Below are positions 42,868 to 52,811 of a stretch of 64,000 nucleotides of DNA, in pieces. The stretch spans positions 1,134,660 to 1,198,659 of the forward strand of contig NZ_JACIJO010000003.1 in the NCBI RefSeq assembly GCF_014206875.1, written 5' to 3'. This stretch comes from Algoriphagus iocasae. Its GTDB lineage: Bacteria > Bacteroidota > Bacteroidia > Cytophagales > Cyclobacteriaceae. Numbering within the stretch: the stretch's first letter is position 1; each line of letters begins with the position of its first letter. The position numbers and the translations under genes were made by a program. Below the pieces are notes generated by a model. It saw nothing but the letters and a program-made list of their open reading frames with translations, did no database searches and was not told where the DNA came from.

Positions 42868-44737
42868 TAATTTTCTAAACCAAAAATGGTTCGTAAAAAC
42901 CTTTTTAATCCTATCAATACTATTAAGTAGTATAAATAAAGTAAGTAGTCAAGTTGCTTATTCACCACCGGGGATTAAGTTGGTTGATAACCCCGGAATT
43001 CCTGCCTTAGCAGGATTCCATCGGAGCGGGGAAACCCGTTCCGATACTTTCTTCGCTGTTGCACTTCAGGATATTGACGGTGGCCCTGGGATTGAAGCCA
43101 GTTTCCAAAGCCAATCTGTTAGAAATGAATTTCAACATCAGGCTGCCATTTTGGACAGGAACAGTAAGGCAAACGAATCGGCTGTCGACTGTGGACAGAT
43201 GACTGTTGACTGTTTTGATGCCTCTGATTTCCAAGGAGATTTACCACAACCCGAAAACTCCTTTTTATTTATTGAGATTCCAGTTTCCTTGGCTCCCGAT
43301 ACCCTTTGGTTTCGGTATTGGACTGACTTCCTTAAGCAGGACAGAAGCATGACCCCAGGAGTCCAAAAACCCTTATTGCCAAGTCTTGGAAATTTCTTCG
43401 AAGGCAACTCAGGTTACAAAACTTACCTCATCAATTTTCCTGAGCAATCGGAACCCATCACTTTTAGCCTCAGGGACAAAAAAAACTATTTGATTCATTA
43501 CTGGACCTTTTACCCGGGGGATCAAATAAGAATAAGGGCAGATTTGGAGGATGGTAAAATGCTCTTTACTGGAGCATCTGCAGATTATTACAGAGCCCAG
43601 TATGAAATTTCAAGACTGGCGGATGAGCTGCAGTTCCAAGCCCACCCCTTGATGTTCACTTCAGATCCAGGCCGAATGCTTTCGGATTCATTGACTTTAG
43701 CTCTTTATAACCGTTCCCTTGACCTGCCTGCAGATTTGTTCCCTTCCATGCAGTTTTGGATCCCCACTGAGCCAGACGAAAAGCTGCTCGATTCTCTCCT
43801 GACACAGGATCCTTTACAGTTGCCTTTTCTGCAGTATTTGGACAGGTTAAACAACAATTTTACTGCTGAGCAAAAGGAGCAGCTTACCCAAAGAGCCTGG
43901 GGAGAGTATTTGCATCAGATCCTTCCCAAACTGAATCTGGGCAAGAATTTATTGTCCCAACCAGGTTTTAATAAAAAGTTTGAAAAATGGATTGGAAATA
44001 TACCGCTTTCAGAATCCAATTGGATTGACCCAATGTACCTGTCTGGGATCAATGACTTGATTCTGCTTCGGACCTCTGTCCGTGGACAAAGTCTTTTGGA
44101 AGGCCTAGCAGATCTCAGTCCTGCATTACAAGATCGCATTTTGGGACTTTATGTGCTTTCCAACTTTAAGCAATTGGAGAATGGGAGAGAGGCAATGATG
44201 GATATAGCTGATAATACTATCCATACCCCATGGATTGCCAATCTGATCCATGACCTAGATTCCAAAAATTCAGAAGGAAGTCCTTTCTATTCAGGACACC
44301 TGCAAAACTTAAATGCACAGTCCATTGCTTTGGACCAATACCGAGGCAAAACACTCATCCTCAACTTTTGGATCTCAGGCTGCAAATTCTGCATGAAGTA
44401 TTACCACAGCACATTAAAGCCTGTGTTTGAGCATTTCAAAATGCGGGAGGATATCCAGTTTATTGCCATAAATGCGGATAAGGATACTTCCAAATGGATA
44501 GAAAATGCGCTTTCCGGTAGCTATTCCCATCCGGAGATGCTCCAGTTGCACGAGGATTCCGGCAAGGGAATCCTTGAATACTATAAAATCAGCGCATTCC
44601 CACAAAAAATTCTGGTGGACTCTGACTTCAGAGTTGCACAGGCTACCCTGACCCAGTACAGCCCGGAAGAATTGATCCAAAAAATAGAGCAGTTAGCTGC
44701 TCCCCATACTACCCAACCAGAATTAAACACCAAATAA
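42857..44737 (+). CDS. TlpA/thioredoxin-domain exported protein
   Basis: The frame is open from ATG 42593 but the first ~88 codons read through the palindrome array. The signal peptide (FVKTFLILSILLSSINKVSSQ) lies after it, and the only start near it in frame is TTG 42857, inside the last hairpin. After the signal, residues about 35-125 are repeat-derived. A long helical domain follows. The C-terminal thioredoxin domain has FWISGCKFCMKYY with Cys509 and Cys512 (from the TTG), then a cis-Pro region FPQKILVD. Likely periplasmic disulfide or redox role. The SusC gene begins 1 bp after its stop. Confidence 0.75.
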   Translation: MCISNFLNQKWFVKTFLILSILLSSINKVSSQVAYSPPGIKLVDNPGIPALAGFHRSGETRSDTFFAVALQDIDGGPGIEASFQSQSVRNEFQHQAAILDRNSKANESAVDCGQMTVDCFDASDFQGDLPQPENSFLFIEIPVSLAPDTLWFRYWTDFLKQDRSMTPGVQKPLLPSLGNFFEGNSGYKTYLINFPEQSEPITFSLRDKKNYLIHYWTFYPGDQIRIRADLEDGKMLFTGASADYYRAQYEISRLADELQFQAHPLMFTSDPGRMLSDSLTLALYNRSLDLPADLFPSMQFWIPTEPDEKLLDSLLTQDPLQLPFLQYLDRLNNNFTAEQKEQLTQRAWGEYLHQILPKLNLGKNLLSQPGFNKKFEKWIGNIPLSESNWIDPMYLSGINDLILLRTSVRGQSLLEGLADLSPALQDRILGLYVLSNFKQLENGREAMMDIADNTIHTPWIANLIHDLDSKNSEGSPFYSGHLQNLNAQSIALDQYRGKTLILNFWISGCKFCMKYYHSTLKPVFEHFKMREDIQFIAINADKDTSKWIENALSGSYSHPEMLQLHEDSGKGILEYYKISAFPQKILVDSDFRVAQATLTQYSPEELIQKIEQLAAPHTTQPELNTK

Positions 44738-44738
44738 C

Positions 44739-47700
44739 ATGACAAAAAAACTACTAGTATTACTATGGTTCGGGATCTGGAGCGGGATGCTCCAGGCACA
44801 GACCAGTACTTCCTTTAGCGGGAAAGTGATTTCTATGGAAGAAGGGATTCCATTACCGGGGGCCCTGATCACTTTAAATAAGGATGAGCATATTGTTTTG
44901 GCAGATGAAGAAGGGGATTTCACAATAGAGGTCATGCCCGGTGATTATGCCTTAAAAGTATCCTACCTCGGGATGAAACCTTATGAATTAAGCATTTCGC
45001 TTCCTTATGCGGGCGAACTGTTGATTAAGATGGAATCTGACCAAAGAAACCTGGAGGAAGTCACGGTCATGTCCACAGGATATCAGGAGCTTCCGGCAGA
45101 GCGGGTGACCGGATCTTTTGTCTCCCTAGACCGCAAACTGATTAACAGAAAAGTAAGTACTGACCTGATAGATAGATTGGAGGATATTACCCCTGGGCTG
45201 ATCTTCAACAGGGGTCCCAGCGTAGGGAATAATCAGATTTCCATCAGAGGAAGGTCAACCTTATTCGCCAATACCGAACCTTTGATCATCGTAGATAATT
45301 TCCCATACGATGGCCCATTGGAAAGTATCAATCCCAATGACGTGGAGCACATTTCTGTATTGAAAGATGCCGCCGCAGCTTCGATCTGGGGTGCACGTGC
45401 CGGTAATGGGGTGATAGTGATCAGCACCAAATCAGGAATAAAGTCCTCCGCTCCAAAAGTTTCCTTGAATTCGAATGTGAACATAATCCAGACCTCTGAT
45501 CTTTTTTATGTGCCACAGATGAACATGGGTGATTTTGTGGACATAGAAAGGAGCCTTTTTGAGAACAATTTTTATAGAGGAACTGAATTAAACCCTAACC
45601 GTCAGGCTCTTCCTCCTGTGGTAGAAACCTTGATCTCTCTTAGGGATGGGGAAATAACTGATGAGGAGGCAAACAATAGGATCCAGGATTATAAAAATGC
45701 TGATTTAAGAGAGGACATTGCACGTTATTACTATCGTCCACAGATCAATCAGCAGCATTCACTTTCGGTAGCAGGTGGCGGTCCTGCTTCCACCTACCAA
45801 GTTGGTCTGGGCTTTGACAAAAATCTTCACTCCATTGAGGGTAACGATGATGACCGATGGACCATTCAGGCAAAAAACTCCTGGGATTTAGTCGACAAAA
45901 GGCTTACATGGTCTGTAGGAGCCTACATTTCCAAGGCTCAGTTAAATACCCGAACCCAGATACCACAAAACAGCCCTTATTCAAGCCTGGTTGACCCCTC
46001 TGGAAATCCCCTGCCCATATTCACCAACTTGTCTCAACGGTATGTGGACTCCATACAAGAACAAGGCTTATTAGATTGGTATAATAAGCCCCTAAACGAA
46101 ATCGGGATGCTCGACTATAAAAATGAGCGACTTGACGGCAGGTTCCAGACTGCATTAAACCTAAAAATCATCGAGGGACTGTCTGCAGATATATCTTATC
46201 AGTATTGGACTGGTAGAACCCGTAATAGGGAGCGGAATCCTTCCCAGTCCTATTTTGTCAGGGATCTGGTCAATAGATATTCACAACTTGATGAAAATGG
46301 CGGTATTCTACAAATAATTCCTACAGGAGACATCATTGACTTTTCAGACACATATTCCTTTTCCCATACCCTCCGTGGGATGCTGAAATACCAGAAAAAT
46401 TGGGATAATAAGCATCGCCTTAATGTACTCGCCGGTACCGAAGTAAGGGACCTGAAGTCAGAGTCTAATTCCGTTCGCTACTATGGATATAATGATAACC
46501 TGGCTACCTCTGCGATTTTGGACTACCTCAACCGCTACCCTTACTTTTATAACCCTTCATCCATGCAGCCCATTGATGCAGGTACTTCCCATTCTGGATT
46601 GACAGATCGCTTTTTATCCTTCTACTCCAACATGGGATATACCTATAGGGATAAGTTGGATTTGACACTCAGCATCCGAAAGGATCAGTCCAATTTCTTT
46701 GGTGTCAATTCCAATAAAAGGGGAGTTCCGCTTTGGTCAGCGGGATTGGGTTGGACCTTGAGCCAGGAAAATTTCATGTCCTTTTTGGGCAATGCCTATC
46801 TGAAATGGAAAGCCAGCTATGGCTACAGTGGAAACTTGGACAAAAGTCTATCAGGTCTTATGACTGCCTCTTATTTCAATCAACCCTCCAGCCGATTTGT
46901 GCCGAATATCCCCGGAGCACAGATCGTAAATCCTCCCAATCCAAATCTAAGCTGGGAAAAAGTAGGGATTTGGAATACAGGTTTCGATTTTGAATCCGGC
47001 AATGGACAATACACTGCCAGTCTGGAATTCTATAAAAAAAGAGGAACGGATTTAATCGGTGAATACGAGGTGGACCCGGCCAGTGGTTTCTTTACAATCA
47101 TGGGTAATAATGCTGAAACACGAACCGATGGGATTGATTTGGTATTAGGTGCCAATTGGCTAAAAGGATCCGTGGGTTGGAGAACAGACTTTTATTATTC
47201 CAGAGTAAAAGACCAGGTAGTCAAGGTAGATGTGAGCCAGACTGCCGGAGGTTTACTGAATTCTTTTTATCAATCCACGCCTATACCTGTAGTGGACAAT
47301 CCGCTGTTTGGGGTCTATTCCTATGAATGGGATGGGCTTAACCCGGATACCGGGGATCCTGTTGGGATCTTAAATGGCGAAGCTTCCGAAGATTACTTGG
47401 CTATTATCAATTCTGCCACTCCGGAAAATCTGAAATTCCACGGATCAGCAAGGCCTACGGATTTTGGTGCACTTAGAAATACATTTACCTGGAAAGGACT
47501 AAGCCTTTCATTGAATATTTCCTATCGCTTTGGTTATTACTACCGCCGAAGGTCAATCGATTATTTCAGTTTGCTACGTGGACAAATAGGACATGGAGAC
47601 TATGAAAAAAGATGGCAACAGCCCGGCGATGAAGAACGCACTCAGATTCCATCTCTTCCTGAAAATTCAAACGTTTTGAGAAACCTCTATTATTCCAATT

Positions 47701-47930
47701 CTGCGATTTTGGTAGAGAGAGGAGATCATATCCGATTACAGGATATCCGTTTGGGATACAACTTTGACAAATCTACCAATCCCTGGCTACCCTTTGAAAG
47801 TGCTGAAATCTATGCTTATGCCAATAACCTCGGAATAATCTGGAAAGCATCCAAGGATGACCTCGATCCCGATTTTCAGAACGCTGCACCACAAAGAAGC
47901 ATCGCCTTCGGGTTACGAATCAATTTCTAA
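44739..47930 (+). CDS. SusC/RagA-family TonB-linked outer-membrane protein
   Basis: 1063 aa. Signal peptide MTKKLLVLLWFGIWSGMLQAQ, then a carboxypeptidase-regulatory-like beta domain (about 25-98; FSGKVISMEEGIPLPGALIT). The plug carries TPGLIFNRGPSVGNNQISIR and DAAAASIWGARAGNGVIVI. A 22-strand barrel follows, ending in ...FGLRINF, with the aromatic last residue. SusC proteins import glycans or peptides with a SusD partner, driven by TonB; the SusD gene is next. No enzyme in the locus indicates the nutrient. Confidence 0.96.
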   Translation: MTKKLLVLLWFGIWSGMLQAQTSTSFSGKVISMEEGIPLPGALITLNKDEHIVLADEEGDFTIEVMPGDYALKVSYLGMKPYELSISLPYAGELLIKMESDQRNLEEVTVMSTGYQELPAERVTGSFVSLDRKLINRKVSTDLIDRLEDITPGLIFNRGPSVGNNQISIRGRSTLFANTEPLIIVDNFPYDGPLESINPNDVEHISVLKDAAAASIWGARAGNGVIVISTKSGIKSSAPKVSLNSNVNIIQTSDLFYVPQMNMGDFVDIERSLFENNFYRGTELNPNRQALPPVVETLISLRDGEITDEEANNRIQDYKNADLREDIARYYYRPQINQQHSLSVAGGGPASTYQVGLGFDKNLHSIEGNDDDRWTIQAKNSWDLVDKRLTWSVGAYISKAQLNTRTQIPQNSPYSSLVDPSGNPLPIFTNLSQRYVDSIQEQGLLDWYNKPLNEIGMLDYKNERLDGRFQTALNLKIIEGLSADISYQYWTGRTRNRERNPSQSYFVRDLVNRYSQLDENGGILQIIPTGDIIDFSDTYSFSHTLRGMLKYQKNWDNKHRLNVLAGTEVRDLKSESNSVRYYGYNDNLATSAILDYLNRYPYFYNPSSMQPIDAGTSHSGLTDRFLSFYSNMGYTYRDKLDLTLSIRKDQSNFFGVNSNKRGVPLWSAGLGWTLSQENFMSFLGNAYLKWKASYGYSGNLDKSLSGLMTASYFNQPSSRFVPNIPGAQIVNPPNPNLSWEKVGIWNTGFDFESGNGQYTASLEFYKKRGTDLIGEYEVDPASGFFTIMGNNAETRTDGIDLVLGANWLKGSVGWRTDFYYSRVKDQVVKVDVSQTAGGLLNSFYQSTPIPVVDNPLFGVYSYEWDGLNPDTGDPVGILNGEASEDYLAIINSATPENLKFHGSARPTDFGALRNTFTWKGLSLSLNISYRFGYYYRRRSIDYFSLLRGQIGHGDYEKRWQQPGDEERTQIPSLPENSNVLRNLYYSNSAILVERGDHIRLQDIRLGYNFDKSTNPWLPFESAEIYAYANNLGIIWKASKDDLDPDFQNAAPQRSIAFGLRINF

Positions 47931-48018
47931 CAAACTCATAAAGGGTAAAAGAAAACTCCGAAAGACAAAGTCTGGGTTTTCCGGTAAAATATTTACCACC
48001 CTTCAAACTCTAATACTT

Positions 48019-49335
48019 ATGAAAAGTCATATCAAACTAATGATCCTTACAGTCTTTTCTCTGATTGTAGGTTGTGAAGGTTTTCTGGATGAAAAACCAA
48101 ATAAATCAATCTTGGTACCCGAAACCATAGAGGAATTTGAAGCCATTATAGATAACTATGACAGGCTGAACACCAGTCCTGTACTGAGCTTTATGTTTGC
48201 CGACGATTATTGGGTAGCAAATACTACCTGGGATAATTTTGCTCCATGGCAACAAAACGCCTACAAATGGTCTGATGATCCTTACTTGCCCAATGAATCC
48301 ACATTGGATTTCTCGGTGATGTATAGAAAGATTTTCTCAGCCAATGTAATCTTAGATAAGATAAACCAAGAGCCGGATTGGGATCAAAGCAGGATGGAAC
48401 ATTTGAAGGCAAGGGCATTATTTTGGAGGGCCCATGGTTATTTTGAATTGGCGGCTTTGTTTCTACCTATTCCAGAAAAAGCAGGGGATTCCCAGGAAAT
48501 AAGGATTCCATTCCGAACCACTGCTGAATTTGGTGTTCAAAAAGATATGGAAGAAGCAAGTGCCGTTTTTGATTTGATTTTGGAGGATTTAAAGGGGGCA
48601 TTGCCAAATCTTCCAGAAGCTACCACTTATCCAACTCAACCAAGCTATTATTCCGCGCATGCACTTCTGGCGAGGATCAACCTTTACTTGGGAAATTATG
48701 AACAGGCAATAGTCCATGCGAATAAAGTCTTGGAAGGGAATTTCGAATTATTGGATTACAATGACTTGGACTTAGGTGTCACATTTCCGATGTCACTGTT
48801 CAATTCCGAAACTATCTTATTTACAAATATGATCTCTCAAAGCACGGTGTCCAGAAACAATGTGGCCTTTGTTGATTCCACATTGGTAAAAAGCTATCAG
48901 GACAATGATCTGAGGGCAGCCTTGATTTTTGAGAATAATACGGGGACATCCTCATTCAAAGGAAATTATACTGGAAGGCAGGATGTTTTTACAGGCATAG
49001 CGCTAGATGAAATTTACCTGATTTTGGCAGAATCAAATTTCAGACTAGGCAATTCAGATATCGCCAAGGATTATTTGAAGGAACTGATGGAAAATAGATA
49101 TCAGGATTTGGATATTTTAGATGACTGGAACCTGGAACTTGATTTCATTTTGGAGGAAAGGAGAAAATCCCTGCTTTTTAGGGGACAGCGCTGGATGGAC
49201 CTCAAAAGGCTATCCGTGCATGACTCTTATATCACTACTTTAAAAAGAGAGGTCAACGGTGAAATGGTTTCTTTTGAAACTAAGCCGGAAAATTTCATCG
49301 CAAAAGTACCACAGAGACAATATGACTTACAATAA
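48019..49335 (+). CDS. SusD/RagB-family nutrient-binding lipoprotein
   Basis: Start at ATG 48019, giving lipobox IVGC and then EGFLDEKPNKS, a typical mature SusD start. 438 aa, slightly short for the family. Helical TPR-like core: LKARALFWRAHGYFELA, YSAHALLARINLYLGNYEQA, ALDEIYLILAESNFRLGN and ILEERRKSLLFRGQRWMDLKR near the end are SusD signatures. It binds the substrate at the surface and forms a lid on SusC. It is 88 bp from the SusC stop and is followed by a strong hairpin. Confidence 0.95.
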   Translation: MKSHIKLMILTVFSLIVGCEGFLDEKPNKSILVPETIEEFEAIIDNYDRLNTSPVLSFMFADDYWVANTTWDNFAPWQQNAYKWSDDPYLPNESTLDFSVMYRKIFSANVILDKINQEPDWDQSRMEHLKARALFWRAHGYFELAALFLPIPEKAGDSQEIRIPFRTTAEFGVQKDMEEASAVFDLILEDLKGALPNLPEATTYPTQPSYYSAHALLARINLYLGNYEQAIVHANKVLEGNFELLDYNDLDLGVTFPMSLFNSETILFTNMISQSTVSRNNVAFVDSTLVKSYQDNDLRAALIFENNTGTSSFKGNYTGRQDVFTGIALDEIYLILAESNFRLGNSDIAKDYLKELMENRYQDLDILDDWNLELDFILEERRKSLLFRGQRWMDLKRLSVHDSYITTLKREVNGEMVSFETKPENFIAKVPQRQYDLQ

Positions 49336-49338
49336 GAA

Positions 49339-49362
49339 GGGGCCGGGTTTTAATCCGGCCCC
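49339..49362. terminator. Bidirectional terminator between convergent genes
   Basis: GGGGCCGG and CCGGCCCC form a perfect 8-bp GC stem with an 8-nt loop, three bases after the SusD stop and ten before the DUF6520 stop. The T run is weak. Confidence 0.65.
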
Positions 49363-49371
49363 TAACTTCAA

Positions 49372-49659
49372 TTAATGTGCAATCGGTAGATTGCTGGCAT
49401 TTTGAACGACAAAGACTTTGTCCTGCTCAGAAGAAATGGGAGTACCCATTCCAAAAGGCTGATCAAAAAGACAGTCTCTTGTCTCATCTTCATTGCAGAC
49501 ATAGGTATCTTCATCTGGATTGATGCCTGTTACATCATACCAGACACTTCCTGAAAGCCCATACTCACCGGTAGGAGCTTGAGGCGAAGTAAATGCCACT
49601 GCTGCAAAAGCTCCCAACACCAATGCAAGTGCTGGAAGAAATTTTGATAATTTATTCAT
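49372..49659 (-). CDS. DUF6520 family protein
   Basis: 95 aa. MNKLSKFLPALALVLGAFAA is a typical DUF6520 signal segment, followed by a short mature part with VWYDVTGINP, EDTYVCNE and ETRDCLFDQP. The two cysteines may pair. These proteins are small exported products of Bacteroidota, usually in several copies per genome, with no known function. Convergent with the SusD gene. Confidence 0.8.
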   Translation of the reverse strand: MNKLSKFLPALALVLGAFAAVAFTSPQAPTGEYGLSGSVWYDVTGINPDEDTYVCNEDETRDCLFDQPFGMGTPISSEQDKVFVVQNASNLPIAH

Positions 49660-51110
49660 AACAATGTCCTGTTTTTTAACCCATCAAAAACAGGAAAACC
49701 GTTTCAGGTTGTTTGCCTACTCTAAAAAGGGTTTTCGGCATCTCCCTTTGCGAGGCTCATCGGGTATTAACCTTCTCTTACCCAGGCTATCAAGAGAAAT
49801 GAGTCTCCTTTTGTTTTCCGTCATCGCCTTCCGACCGGTAGGTTGGCGAGCCGGCTTTAGCCGAGCGTGACGATCTCGTTAATTGGTTCTCTGAGGTGTC
49901 ATCCCGAACCGCCATAGGCGAGAGAGGATCTCCTCGAAGGTTTTATAGAATGGCTAGTCTTCACAGACCATTTAACATGTTAATATTTCAGCCTCAAGAG
50001 GAGGCTTATTTCGCCAGCTTTGAGCGGGCATATCTTGCAGCTTATGGCTGCCTAAATTTTTTTTGACCGAAAAGAATAGATTTATGCTAGAAATTAGTTA
50101 ACTTAAGTTAAAAGTTGCTATTCAGCCTGTTTACTTAACGCCCAGTTCCAAAACCTTTGGGGTTTATCCCCAAGGGTTTTATTTTTGGAGAACCTCGTTG
50201 TCCTGCTTCTCCAGAAGCTAGACTAATCCGTCCGTTGTCCTGCTGTCCTGCTTCTCCAGATGCTGGACTAACCAGCGTACATCTACATCTTGCTGGCATA
50301 ACTCTTTCGTCTTCGGCATACGATCCTGGGCCAGCGCTGATCAAATAACGATCCTTTAAACCTGCTGTTCGGGATTTGTAATCCCGAACCTTTATCATAG
50401 GATTTTCAATCCGCTTTGTAGTACATCTTGCTGGTGTAAAACTTTTGTCCCGCTGTCCTGCTTCTCCAGAAGCTGGACTAATCCATCATCTCGTTTTCAT
50501 CTTGCTGGCAAAACGATCCCTCTCCGAATGACGATCCCGGGCCAGCGCTGTTCAAATAACGATCCTTTAAACCCAGGCTTAAAAGCCTGGGCTATTAAGC
50601 TGCGACCCCTACAGGGTCTTTTAATTCCAAATTTTAAATTTCAAATCCGCCAACCAACACCCGATATCTCACATCTCAAATCTCACTCCTTTTATCTTCC
50701 AGACTTCATACTTCTGACTTTCAAAACTGCCAACTGCGACCTACCTTCGGTAGGCAAGCTGTCCACTGCGACTGGCCACTTTCCACTTCCTACTTCCCAC
50801 TTCCCACTTCCAACTTCCTTGCTTCCCCTTTAAACTTTCAAAACTGCCTACTGCGAAGCCGACTGCGACTGCCACTGCGACTGCATACTTCCGTCTTCGG
50901 TCTTCTGTCTTCTGTCCTTTCAGCTTTCTCACTTTATCCTTCTGACTTTCAAAACTTCCCACTTCCGTCTCCTGTCTCCTGTCTTCAGTCCCTTCAAACA
51001 TCCGATATCGGACATCCCACTTTCTCCTCTTTAAACTTTAAACTCTCCACTTTAAACTACCTTTCCTTTCAGACTTCAGACTTTAGCTTTCTGACTTTCC
51101 TTCCCATCTC
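49660..51110. repeat. 1.45 kb mosaic of dispersed repeats, no gene
   Basis: Contents in order: hairpins with ATTTC/TATCTT spacers (about 50008-50056, for example GCAGC-TTAT-GGCTGC); two or more copies of CTGCTTCTCCAGAAGCT(A/G)GACTAATCC; CATCTTGCTGGC...GGGCCAGCGCTG elements (at about 50286-50340 and 50500-50552); the hairpins CCCAGG...CCTGGG and GACCCCTACAGGGTC-like; then 450 bp of pyrimidine-rich text (CTTCCGTCTTCGGTCTTC, ACTTCCCACTTCC, GACTGCGACTGC). Small ORFs here are repeat translations and I do not call them. Confidence 0.8.
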
Positions 51111-51530
51111 CTAACTCTCAACTTTAAACTTTAAACTCCTCAGTCCCCAAACCGCCACTCCAATAAACCCCAGATTCAAAACAAAATGCTCCGCCCAACC
51201 CAAACTCTCCAAAATCCCGGCACAATTGCACGGTACTCTTGGAAAAGCTCCCACCCAGATCAAACCTACATAGGTAGTAAATACTGTTAGCAGCAAAATG
51301 CTACCTAGATATCCCCACCATCTGGTGATTGAAAAGAGTAGGAGCAGGGCGAGTAGCAACTCAGAGACCGGAATAACATATGCCAAAACTTCTTCAAGTT
51401 CATTTGGCATGGGCTGATTCAGAAATGCTTTTCGGCTTGCCTCAAACTGGATCAGTTTATCCAATCCCGTATAGGTCCAGAGCAGAATCAGAAGTGTTGA
51501 AGCTATTTTGTCCATGATATGATTTTTCAT
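51111..51530 (-). CDS. MauE/DoxX-like membrane protein
   Basis: 139 aa with four hydrophobic helices (IASTLLILLWTYTGLDKLI, LAYVIPVSELLLALLLLF, LGSILLLTVFTTYVGLIWVG, HFVLNLGFIGVAVWGL). A Cys pair, PCNCAGILESLGW, sits in the loop before the last helix, as in MauE-type proteins thought to pass reducing power or help cysteine maturation. In Bacteroidota this family often stands near DUF6520 proteins, and one lies 1.5 kb away here. Inner membrane. Confidence 0.82.
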   Translation of the reverse strand: MKNHIMDKIASTLLILLWTYTGLDKLIQFEASRKAFLNQPMPNELEEVLAYVIPVSELLLALLLLFSITRWWGYLGSILLLTVFTTYVGLIWVGAFPRVPCNCAGILESLGWAEHFVLNLGFIGVAVWGLRSLKFKVES

Positions 51531-52811
51531 TTTAGGTCTCTATCTATAGGGATTTCAACCTAGCCATTAAGGCCATATACCCTAGGCACAAATGGCAGGT
51601 GGAAAAGAGTTGATTATTTCCTGAAATGAAATTACTAAGCTGATAATCACAGATCTACCTCAAATAAGGGAGAATGGGTTAATAGCTAGAAAAAACCCTC
51701 ATTTGAGGGGTTTTTATAAAAAAATTAGTGATTCCTAAATTTTTATTTGGATCGAATATCACTTAACAATAAATTAACACGTAGGAATTAGTTGATTTTT
51801 AACAAGATTCTTTTGAAAGGCTTTTCACTCAACTGTTTTGATTAAGTCCATTTTTAATATTTCGAGAGAGTAAAACCCATGAATTTGAAAAACTTGAGAT
51901 TGATAGGAATAAGGAACTTCATCAGTTTGTGACAGTTTCTGACTTTGTACATTTTTCGGGAATTTCGGAAGAGATGATCCGAAAGTATATGATTTAACCA
52001 GAACTCTGCGGAATAAAAGTCATGATTCATAAGCCATTTTACTTCTTCGATTTTTATGAAATCTGTATTTGGGTCGATGTTTCTACGATGCTCCTACGAT
52101 GCTTCTACGATGCTCACCCGATAATGCATCGGATATGAATTGAAGAAAAGTTGGCTGAAAATCGGGTTATCACAAAGTCCGTTTCGGATTGGAAAATGAC
52201 TGAAATTATTGTTTTGCCAATGAATAAAACTGAACACCTAATTTTTAATAAGTATCCTGCTGTTAGGGATTGAAAATCCCTAACATTTATCATAGGATTT
52301 TCAATACGCTTTGTAGTACATCTTGCTGGCAAAACGATCAGTCTCCGAATGACGATCCCGGGCCAGCGCTGGAAAAATTGAAATCTAATTTAACCCAGGG
52401 TTGAAACTATTAAGCTGCGACCCCTACAGGGTCTCCTTAATTCCAAATTCCATAACCGTTATAATAACTCGGTCATCCAACATCCGACATCCTTCTACCT
52501 CCAACTTTCCACTTCCTTGCTTCCCCATTAATTTTCAAAACTGCCGTATGCAGCTGTTCACTAAGTCTGCCTACTGCGATTCGTTAAAAATCCCCCTAGC
52601 CCCCTTTGATTTTGATTTTCTTCCAATCTGAAATTTGATTCTGAAGGGGGATTGGATCCGTCTCCAACATCCAAATTCAGACAACTTCCGTCTTCGGTCT
52701 CCCGTCTTCCGTCCTTGCAGCTATCTCACCTACCTCCGGTAGGCAGGCTTCATACTTCTGACTTTCAAAACTGCCGACTGCGACTGATCACTGAGACTGG
52801 CCACTTCCTTC
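51531..52811. other. 1.28 kb intergenic: leader region, then dispersed repeats
   Basis: The first 200 bp contain the hairpin at 51690-51715. From 51842 to 51997 a short start-less frame ends ISEEMIRKYMI and resembles the tail of an HTH-type protein, but it is too short to call. From about 52074 come repeats (CTCCTACGATGCTTCTACGATGCT; CATCTTGCTGGC...GGGCCAGCGCTG at 52318-52372; CGACCCCTACAGGGTC; pyrimidine-rich tracts) up to the smc stop. Confidence 0.6.
51690..51715. terminator. Terminator-like hairpin upstream of the MauE-like gene
   Basis: AAAAACCCTC and GAGGGGTTTTT pair (one G-T) around ATTT, with U-rich tails on both sides. It lies 160 bp before the MauE-like start, with no gene ending next to it, so it may be a leader terminator or the end of a lost gene. 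Confidence 0.55.

Noticed and set aside
50528-50833. A 101-codon ORF in the repeat region
   Set aside because: The peptide only translates repeated pyrimidine-rich text (LPTSHFPLPTSHF).
51842-51997. A 51-codon frame ending ISEEMIRKYMI, like the tail of an HTH protein
   Set aside because: No start codon in reach and too short to identify; it could be a gene fragment or chance.
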